From Streptomyces sp. HNM0574 (GTDB taxonomy: Bacteria > Actinomycetota > Actinomycetes > Streptomycetales > Streptomycetaceae): DNA of 64,000 nucleotides. Within the stretch, counting starts at the first letter, position 1. Each line of letters starts with the position of its first letter. Below are positions 58,000 through 64,000 of the stretch, piece by piece. Under the pieces are notes generated by a model. That model did no database searches. It worked only from the letters and a program-made list of their open reading frames with translations, and was not told the origin of the DNA. A program made the translations under genes and the position numbers. The DNA lies in assembly GCF_012726235.1 (NCBI RefSeq), contig NZ_JAASAH010000003.1, positions 248,001-312,000 of the forward strand, in the 5' to 3' direction.

Positions 58000-60420
58000 G
58001 TGACCATCGCACCAGCCGAATCCGGCACCGTTTCCGCGGCAGCCGGTGAGCCCGACCCCCTGGCGGCCGCGCTGCGGCGCACGCTGACCGAGCTGACCGC
58101 CGGACTGCCCGCCACCGACGCCGAACGCGTCGCGCGGGCCGCGCTCCGCGGCCGCCACCCGGGCTCCGACGAGGCCGAGTTGCGGGACCTGGCGGCCGAG
58201 TCGGCGGCCGGGCTGATCGGCGAGGAGCCCGCGTACTCGCGGCTCGCCGCCCGGCTGCTGACACTCGCCGTCCGGGACGAGGCGGCGGGCCAGGGCGCGA
58301 CCTCGTTCTCCGCCTCGGTGGCGACCGGGCACCGCGAGGGCCTGATCGAGGACCGCACGGCCGCGTTCGTCGCCCGGCACGCGCGGCGGCTCGACGCCCT
58401 CGCCGAAAATGCCGTCGCCGACGGCGCCGACGACCGCTTCGGCTACTTCGGGCTGCGCACCGTCCACTCCCGCTACCTGTTGCGGCACCCGCACACCCGC
58501 CGGGTGATCGAGACCCCGCAGCACTTCCTGCTGCGGGTGGCCTGCGGCCTCGCCGAGGACGACTCGGAGCGGGCCGTCGAGCAGGTGGCCGAGCTGTACC
58601 GGCTGACCAGCACGCTGTCCTACCTGCCCTCCTCCCCCACGCTGTTCAACTCCGGTACGCGGCACCCCCAGATGTCGTCCTGCTACCTGCTGGACTCCCC
58701 GCTGGACCAGCTGGACTCGATCTACGGCCGGTACCACGAGGTCGCCCGGCTCTCGAAGCACGCGGGCGGCATCGGGCTCTCGTACTCCCGCATCCGCGCC
58801 CGCGGTTCGCTGATCCGGGGCACGAACGGGCACTCCAACGGCATCGTCCCGTTCCTGCGCACCCTCGACTCCTCGGTGGCCGCGGTGAACCAGGGCGGCC
58901 GCCGCAAGGGCGCCGCCTGCGTCTACCTGGAGTCGTGGCACGCGGACCTGGAGGAGTTCCTGGAGCTGCGGGACAACACCGGTGAGGACGCGCGGCGCAC
59001 GCACAACCTGAACATCGCGCACTGGATCCCGGACGAGTTCATGCGCCGCGTCGAGGCCGACGCCGACTGGTCGCTGTTCTCCCCCGTCGACGTGCCCGAA
59101 CTCGTCGACCTGTGGGGCGAGGAGTTCGACGCCGCCTACCGCAGGGCCGAGGCCGAGGGCCGGTACGTCAAGCAGGTGCCCGCGCGGCAGCTGTACTCGC
59201 GGATGATGCGCACCCTCGCGCAGACCGGCAACGGCTGGATGACCTTCAAGGACGCGGCCAACCGCACCGCCAACCAGACCGCCGAACCGGGCCGCGTCGT
59301 CCACTCCTCCAACCTGTGCACGGAGATCCTGGAGGTCACCGACGACGGCGAGACCGCCGTCTGCAACCTCGGCTCCGTCAACCTCGCCGCGCACCTCGGC
59401 GGGGACGGCCGGATGGACTGGGAGGAACTCGACCGCACCGTCCGTACGGCGGTGACCTTCCTCGACCGCGTCGTGGACATCAACTTCTACCCGACCGAGC
59501 AGGCCGCCGCCTCCAACTCCCGCTGGCGCCCGGTCGGTCTGGGCCTGATGGGCCTCCAGGACGTGTTCTTCCGGCTCGGGCTGCCCTTCGACTCCGACGA
59601 GGCGCGCGCGCTGTCGACCCGCATCTCCGAACGCATCATGCTCGCCGCGTACGAGGCGTCCGCCGCGCTCGCCGAGCAGCACGGTCCGCTGCCCGCCTGG
59701 TCCGGCACCCGCACGGCTCGCGGCGTGCTGCACCCCGACCACTACCCGGAGACCGCCGGCGACCGCGCCTGGCCCGAGCGCTGGGAGCGGCTGCGGGAGC
59801 GGATCGCGCGGACCGGCATGCGCAACTCGCTGCTGCTCGCCATCGCGCCGACGGCCACCATCGCGGCCATCGCCGGGGTGTACGAGTGCATCGAGCCGCA
59901 GGTGTCGAACCTGTTCAAACGCGAGACGCTGAGCGGCGAGTTCCTCCAGGTCAACGCGTACCTGGTCGAGGAGCTCAAGGCGCGCGGGCTGTGGGACGAC
60001 CGGGCCCGCGAGGCGCTGCGCGAGACCAACGGCTCGGTGCAGGACCTCGACTGGGTCCCCGCCGACGTCCAGCGGCTGTACCGCACCGCCTGGGAGATCC
60101 CGCAGCGCGCGCTGATCGACATGGCCGCGGCGCGTACTCCGTACCTCGACCAGAGCCAGTCGCTGAACCTGTTCATGGCCTCGCCGACGATCGGCAAGCT
60201 CAGCTCGATGTACGCGTACGCCTGGAAGCGCGGCATCAAGACCACCTACTACCTCAGGTCGCGCCCCGCGACCCGGATCGCGCGCGCCGCCGGTTCCGGT
60301 TCCGCCCTGCCCGCACAGCAGACGGGCACCACCGACGCGACGGACACCTCCCCGGCCCCGGCCGAGGACGCCGTCGCCTGCTCCCTGGAAAACCCCGAGT
60401 CCTGCGAGGCCTGCCAGTAA
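58000..60420 (+). CDS. nrdA: class Ia ribonucleotide reductase alpha subunit NrdA
   Basis: The 806-residue large subunit reduces ribonucleoside diphosphates. Catalytic residues are visible: SSCYLLDSPL (Cys of the redox pair), SSNLCTEILE (radical Cys with Asn/Glu), AVCNLGSVNL (second redox Cys), and the C-terminal CEACQ pair that accepts electrons from thioredoxin. The region GLMGLQDVFFRLGLPFDSDE is typical. I see no clear ATP-cone signature in the N-terminal 60 residues, so dATP inhibition may differ from E. coli. Start is GTG at 58000. The B12 riboswitch and NrdR boxes precede it. nrdB follows with an overlapping TAATG. Confidence 0.96.
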   Translation: MTIAPAESGTVSAAAGEPDPLAAALRRTLTELTAGLPATDAERVARAALRGRHPGSDEAELRDLAAESAAGLIGEEPAYSRLAARLLTLAVRDEAAGQGATSFSASVATGHREGLIEDRTAAFVARHARRLDALAENAVADGADDRFGYFGLRTVHSRYLLRHPHTRRVIETPQHFLLRVACGLAEDDSERAVEQVAELYRLTSTLSYLPSSPTLFNSGTRHPQMSSCYLLDSPLDQLDSIYGRYHEVARLSKHAGGIGLSYSRIRARGSLIRGTNGHSNGIVPFLRTLDSSVAAVNQGGRRKGAACVYLESWHADLEEFLELRDNTGEDARRTHNLNIAHWIPDEFMRRVEADADWSLFSPVDVPELVDLWGEEFDAAYRRAEAEGRYVKQVPARQLYSRMMRTLAQTGNGWMTFKDAANRTANQTAEPGRVVHSSNLCTEILEVTDDGETAVCNLGSVNLAAHLGGDGRMDWEELDRTVRTAVTFLDRVVDINFYPTEQAAASNSRWRPVGLGLMGLQDVFFRLGLPFDSDEARALSTRISERIMLAAYEASAALAEQHGPLPAWSGTRTARGVLHPDHYPETAGDRAWPERWERLRERIARTGMRNSLLLAIAPTATIAAIAGVYECIEPQVSNLFKRETLSGEFLQVNAYLVEELKARGLWDDRAREALRETNGSVQDLDWVPADVQRLYRTAWEIPQRALIDMAAARTPYLDQSQSLNLFMASPTIGKLSSMYAYAWKRGIKTTYYLRSRPATRIARAAGSGSALPAQQTGTTDATDTSPAPAEDAVACSLENPESCEACQ

Positions 60421-61469
60421 TGACCACGGCAACCCAGCACACCACGACCGCCGGCCACGACGGCGCCGCGAAGAACCTGCTCGACCCCGGCTTCGAGCTG
60501 ACCCTGCGGCCCATGCGCTACCCGCACTTCTACGAGCGGTACCGCGACGCCATCAAGAACACATGGACGGTCGAGGAGGTCGACCTGCACTCGGACGTGG
60601 CGGACCTCGCCAAACTGTCCGAGGGCGAACAGCACATGATCAGCCGCCTGGTGGCCTTCTTCGCCACCGGTGACTCGATCGTCGCGAACAACCTGGTGCT
60701 GACCCTCTACAAGCACATCAACTCGCCCGAGGCGCGCCTCTATCTGTCCCGCCAGCTGTTCGAGGAGGCCGTGCACGTCCAGTTCTATCTGACGCTGCTC
60801 GACACCTATCTCCCGGACATGGACGAGCGTGTGGAGGCGTTCGCCGCGGTGGAGAACATCCCCTCCATCCGCGAGAAGGCCCAGTTCTGCTTCCGGTGGA
60901 TGGACCACGTGGAGGAGATGGACCAGCTGGAGAGCAAGGCCGACCGCCGCCGCTTCCTGCTGAACCTGATCTGCTTCGCGGCCTGCATCGAGGGCCTGTT
61001 CTTCTACGGCGCCTTCGCCTACGTCTACTGGTTCCGCTCCCGCGGCCTGCTGCACGGCCTGGCCACCGGCACCAACTGGGTGTTCCGCGACGAGTCGATG
61101 CACATGTCCTTCGCCTTCGACGTGGTCGACACCGTCCGCCAGGAGGAACCCGACCTGTTCGACGACGAGTTGGAGAAGCAGGTGACGGCCATGCTGGAGG
61201 AGGCCGTCGAGGCCGAGCTCCAGTTCGCCCGCGACCTGTGCGGCGAGGGCCTGCCCGGCATGAACACCGACTCCATGCGCGAGTACCTCCAGGCCGTGGC
61301 CGACCAGCGGCTGGCCCGCCTCGGCTTCCCGCAGCGGTACGGCTCGGCCAACCCGTTCTCCTTCATGGAGCTCCAGAACGTCCAGGAGCTCACCAACTTC
61401 TTCGAACGGCGCGCCTCCGCCTACCAGGTCGCCGTCGAGGGCTCCGTCTCCTTCGACGACGAGTTCTGA
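60420..61469 (+). CDS. nrdB: class Ia ribonucleotide reductase beta subunit NrdB
   Basis: The 349-residue small subunit holds a diiron centre and a stable tyrosyl radical. Visible ligands are Glu116 and His119 in FEEAVHVQFY, Tyr123 at the radical position, and the later ESMHMSF pair (Glu, His) with CIEGLFFYGAFAYVYW. Start ATG shares a base with the nrdA stop (TAATG), so translation is coupled. The tail SVSFDDEF is the conserved acidic end that binds NrdA. A shared terminator follows. The AraC-like nrdS gene found after nrdB in S. coelicolor is not present here. Confidence 0.96.
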   Translation: MTTATQHTTTAGHDGAAKNLLDPGFELTLRPMRYPHFYERYRDAIKNTWTVEEVDLHSDVADLAKLSEGEQHMISRLVAFFATGDSIVANNLVLTLYKHINSPEARLYLSRQLFEEAVHVQFYLTLLDTYLPDMDERVEAFAAVENIPSIREKAQFCFRWMDHVEEMDQLESKADRRRFLLNLICFAACIEGLFFYGAFAYVYWFRSRGLLHGLATGTNWVFRDESMHMSFAFDVVDTVRQEEPDLFDDELEKQVTAMLEEAVEAELQFARDLCGEGLPGMNTDSMREYLQAVADQRLARLGFPQRYGSANPFSFMELQNVQELTNFFERRASAYQVAVEGSVSFDDEF

Positions 61470-61476
61470 CACCGCG

Positions 61477-61520
61477 ACGACGGCGGGCGGCCCGCGAAAA
61501 CGCGAGCCGCCCGCCGTCGT
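61477..61520. terminator. terminator between nrdB and deformylase gene
   Basis: ACGACGGCGGGCGGC (61477-61491) pairs with GCCGCCCGCCGTCGT (61506-61520). It lies between convergent nrdB and the deformylase gene and probably serves both. Confidence 0.75.
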
Positions 61521-61538
61521 GTGTTCCGTCCCCGCGGA

Positions 61539-62153
61539 TCAGTCGTTCGGCACGACCTCGTAGCGCGGGGTGCTCTCGCCCATCTGCCGCATGACGTCCT
61601 TGCGTTCACGCTTCGCCAGGCGGTCGATGTAGAGGTAGCCGTACAGGTGGTCCGTCTCGTGCTGGAGGCAGCGCGCGAAGTAGCCGGTGCCCCGGACGGC
61701 GATCGGCTCGCCCTTCGCGTCCGTGCCGCGCACCACCGCGTAGTCGGGGCGCGCGAGCGGGGCGTACGCGCCGGGCACGGAGAGGCAGCCCTCGTTGGAG
61801 TCGTCCAGCACCCGCTCGCCCGCCGGGAGTTCGTCCAGCACGGGGTTGCAGACGGCGCCGACGTGCCGCACGCCCTCGTCGTCCATGCAGTCGTAGACGA
61901 AGACCTTCAGGTCGACACCGATCTGGTTCGCGGCGAGGCCGACGCCCTCCGCCGCGCGCTGGCTGGCGAACATGTCGTCGATCAGCGCGGCGAGCTCGTC
62001 CCCGTACTCGGTGACGTCCTTGCACTCGCTGTGCAGCACCGGATTGCCGACGACGGTGACCGGACGGGCCGTGCCGCGCTCCCGGTGCGCGGTCTCGCGG
62101 GCCTCGCAGTCCTGCGTGTCGTCGATGAACTCACTGGTCCGCTGCTCCGCCAT
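61539..62153 (-). CDS. def: peptide deformylase
   Basis: The 204-residue metalloenzyme removes the formyl group from new proteins. The three motifs are present: [18 protein letters not shown] (metal Cys) and QHETDHLYG (the two metal His plus catalytic Glu). This is a type with a ~30-residue N-terminal extension. The ATG at 62153 is preceded by AGGAAGG. An in-frame GTG at 62174 would add seven residues. Its location next to nrdB is not the def-fmt operon of many bacteria, so this may be one of several deformylases in the genome. Confidence 0.93.
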   Translation of the reverse strand: MAEQRTSEFIDDTQDCEARETAHRERGTARPVTVVGNPVLHSECKDVTEYGDELAALIDDMFASQRAAEGVGLAANQIGVDLKVFVYDCMDDEGVRHVGAVCNPVLDELPAGERVLDDSNEGCLSVPGAYAPLARPDYAVVRGTDAKGEPIAVRGTGYFARCLQHETDHLYGYLYIDRLAKRERKDVMRQMGESTPRYEVVPND

Positions 62154-62248
62154 GCCGCCGTACGCCTTCCTCACCGCCGAAGGGCCGCCGCCGAGGGGCC
62201 GGCCCGAAAAACAATCGCCCTACAGGGTACGGGGCGCGCGGGAATGCC

Positions 62249-63250
62249 TCAGCAGACCTCCTCAAGATCCCGCCATTCCCGGGTGTCCGGGCTGTCCGCG
62301 ACCCATCCGTCGAGCAGCCCGCGCACCAGCTGCGCCGGGGCCGCCAGCCCGCACTCGCGCTCCGGCACCCACAGCTCACCGGGACCGCCCGAGGGCAGGT
62401 AGCCCAGCGGACCGGGATGCCCGGGGGAGCTGTGGTCGTGCGGGTCCAGGTGCACCGAGCCGTCGCCCTCGTCCGTGGGCATGCTGCTCTCCGAGCAGGA
62501 GCGGCACAGCAGCCGCACCGAGGACGACCAGTCCTCGGCGGCGAAACCGGCGTCGGCCGCGAGCCGCTCCAGCGCGTCCCGGTCGGCCTCGGTGGCCGCC
62601 TCCAGCAGCACCACCCAGGTCGGAACCGGCGAGGGCGCCCACAGCTCGATCTCGTCGAAGACCGGGTACGAGGGCCCGGCCGACGTCGTCCGCTCGCCGT
62701 GCGGGACACCGTCGTGCAGCACCACCTCGCCCCAGCGGCGGCCCGAGGACGGCAGCGGAATGCTGTGCACCTCCAGCCGGGCCGGGTCGATCCGGCGGCC
62801 CCACACCACCTCGGCCTCGCCCTCCGGCGACAGCCGCACGGCCGCGCTGCCCAGCTGCATGCCCGTCGGCTCGTCCCCCGCGACGGCCGGCTGCGTCTGC
62901 CCGGGGACGCGCAGCCCGTACGCCTGCCACGCGCGCCGCGCCAGCGGCCAGTCCTGCAGGGCCGTCGCGGCGATGCCGACGTTCCACCAGTCCGGGGCGC
63001 CGGACTCGCGCTCCAGCAGCGCGACGGCGCGCAGCCCCGCGGCCCGCGCCTGCTCCCAGTCGTGCCGGAACTTGTGCAGCAGCGCGAGGTTGAACCACGA
63101 CTCGGACAGCCACGGCTCCAGATCAGCGGCACGGGTGAGCAGGGCGCCCGCGTCCTCGTAGCGCCCGTCTCCGATGAGGGTGAACGCGCGGTCGGTCGCC
63201 TTCCTCCAGGACGTGGAGGGCCGATGCCGCGCCTTGCCGAAGATCCTCAC
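62249..63250 (-). CDS. tetratricopeptide repeat protein
   Basis: The 333-residue protein starts MRIFGKARHRPSTSWRKATD, with TPR-like helices AFTLIGDGRYEDAGALLTRA and ESWFNLALLHKFRHDWEQAR in the first 110 residues. The second half has several hydrophobic beta strands and a Cys pair in RLLCRSCSES, so a metal site is possible. I recognise a Streptomyces family, not a function. A GTG start is used; the ribosome binding site is weak. It is on the minus strand, upstream of the deformylase by 95 bases. Confidence 0.72.
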   Translation of the reverse strand: MRIFGKARHRPSTSWRKATDRAFTLIGDGRYEDAGALLTRAADLEPWLSESWFNLALLHKFRHDWEQARAAGLRAVALLERESGAPDWWNVGIAATALQDWPLARRAWQAYGLRVPGQTQPAVAGDEPTGMQLGSAAVRLSPEGEAEVVWGRRIDPARLEVHSIPLPSSGRRWGEVVLHDGVPHGERTTSAGPSYPVFDEIELWAPSPVPTWVVLLEAATEADRDALERLAADAGFAAEDWSSSVRLLCRSCSESSMPTDEGDGSVHLDPHDHSSPGHPGPLGYLPSGGPGELWVPERECGLAAPAQLVRGLLDGWVADSPDTREWRDLEEVC

Positions 63251-63454
63251 GATGTTCCCGCCTGATTCCCGCCTGTTGCTGGATTCCCGGCCGCCTCCCG
63301 GCCGGTCCTCACCCCGTACGGCCACGCCTCCCGCGCACCGTCTCGTCGGCCGTACCGGCCGTATGCGCCGTCTGAACCCGTGTGTGCCTTTTCCGCGGTT
63401 GCCCCTCTTCGCATCCAACCATGCCCACCCGGGTGCGCGCTCACTACCCGGGAG

Positions 63455-64000
63455 TCACGCAGCAGGCCCCCGGGAGACGACCCGCGCCAGCGCCTCCACG
63501 ACCCGTGGTTCGTAGTCGTACGCGCTGCCGAGCCGCAGGCGTTCCAGGGCCCGGAGGGAGCCGTCGACGGTCCCGTTCCCCCGCTCGACGGCCTCCTTCC
63601 CCACTGCCCGCGACACCATGTCCGCATAGGCGTTGGACGTGCGAACGATACGTGCGGTGAAGGGCTGTTCACGGTAGGGGTCCGCCTGCCGCTCGACGGC
63701 GGAGGCGACCGCCGCCGGCACCCCCGTCTCCCGCGCGACGGCGCCGCCCAGCGCGGCGATCCGGCGGGCCAGGGCCGGGGGTTCGGCGGCGCCGCCCGGC
63801 ACCGGGTCGGGCAGCGACAGCCGTCCGACGTCGTGCAGCAGCGCCGCGTACTCCAGCACGGTGAGTTCCGGCTCCCGCAGCCCCAGCTCGCGGCCCACGG
63901 CCCGGCTCAGCGCGGCGACCCGGCGCGCGTGCCCGCGCGGGGCGCAGCCCGCGACCTCGGCGGCGCGGGCCAGCGCCGCGACGGTCTGCCGGCGGGTGGT
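63455..64000 (-). CDS. HD/HD-GYP-like domain protein (5' end cut by window edge)
   Basis: Only the C-terminal 181 codons are visible and the frame is open to base 64000. The fragment has YAALLHDVGRLSLPDPVPG, in which HD is the metal-binding pair, preceded by GHARRVAALSRAVGRELGLR, and later SNAYADMVSRAVGKEAVERG. This is a metal-dependent phosphohydrolase, close to HD-GYP domains that break down cyclic di-GMP. The second GYP signature is not obvious. The N-terminal part, possibly a sensor domain, lies beyond the edge. Confidence 0.78.
   Translation of the reverse strand, partial: TTRRQTVAALARAAEVAGCAPRGHARRVAALSRAVGRELGLREPELTVLEYAALLHDVGRLSLPDPVPGGAAEPPALARRIAALGGAVARETGVPAAVASAVERQADPYREQPFTARIVRTSNAYADMVSRAVGKEAVERGNGTVDGSLRALERLRLGSAYDYEPRVVEALARVVSRGPAA

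Noticed and set aside
1..64000. tRNA or rRNA genes
   Set aside because: I saw no cloverleaf with conserved GGTTCRA-type arms and no rRNA-like stretches. I cannot run a covariance search, so a divergent tRNA could be missed.

Overview
This window is a high-GC actinomycete chromosome segment, almost certainly Streptomyces or a close relative. The evidence is very GC-rich third codon positions, many GTG starts, and a set of hallmark genes: nickel superoxide dismutase sodN with its maturation protease, a WhiB-like wblE, a SigB/SigH-type sigma factor with its anti-sigma factor, the dasABC/dasR N-acetylglucosamine system with dre operators, and a class Ia nrdAB operon behind a cobalamin riboswitch. 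From memory, the gene order from about 16 kb to 62 kb resembles S. coelicolor SCO5225-SCO5261, read in the opposite numbering direction. I could not check this by alignment.

1-10.9 kb (accessory, minus strand) is the most unusual part. It holds a CU044_2847-type protein and a trypsin-like protease of the VMAP type. A second block follows: a MoxR-like AAA+ ATPase, a vWA/SAV_2336 protein, a 66-residue putative RiPP precursor, an FxsB-like radical SAM/SPASM enzyme, and a TIR/NB-ARC/TPR (FxsT-like) protein that runs off the left edge. The layout joins an NTP-dependent conflict module to a cyclophane-peptide cassette. The precursor ends in a Tyr-Glu-Asp-containing tail rather than the usual FxSxx-COOH, and it carries a TTA codon, so its translation probably depends on bldA.

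10.9-24 kb: a DUF6104-like small protein, a PadR regulator, a Phd/RelE-like toxin-antitoxin pair with a palindromic operator inside its promoter, an SDR with a KstR2-like TetR regulator, a TTA-containing GNAT, a quinone-oxidoreductase-like enzyme, a polar amino acid ABC transporter, malic enzyme, a methyltransferase, a CGNR zinc-finger protein, and sodX/sodN. 24-42 kb: a Spo0M-like protein, a KimA-like permease, an amidohydrolase and class IV aminotransferase pair, an FAD monooxygenase, a methyltransferase/EamA pair with a divergent LysR, a Nudix hydrolase, two divergent XRE/TPR regulators, a cytosolic PGRP amidase, an ACC-deaminase-like enzyme and a decayed GNAT gene.

42-64 kb is core chromosome: anti-sigma/SigH, a diacylglycerol kinase, wblE, a PdtaS-like histidine kinase, the nagB2-dasD-dasC-dasB-dasA operon facing dasR with three dre sites, cstA, nrdAB with tandem NrdR boxes and a B12 riboswitch, peptide deformylase, a TPR protein and an HD-domain protein cut by the right edge. 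I saw no rRNA, tRNA, insertion sequence or CRISPR array.
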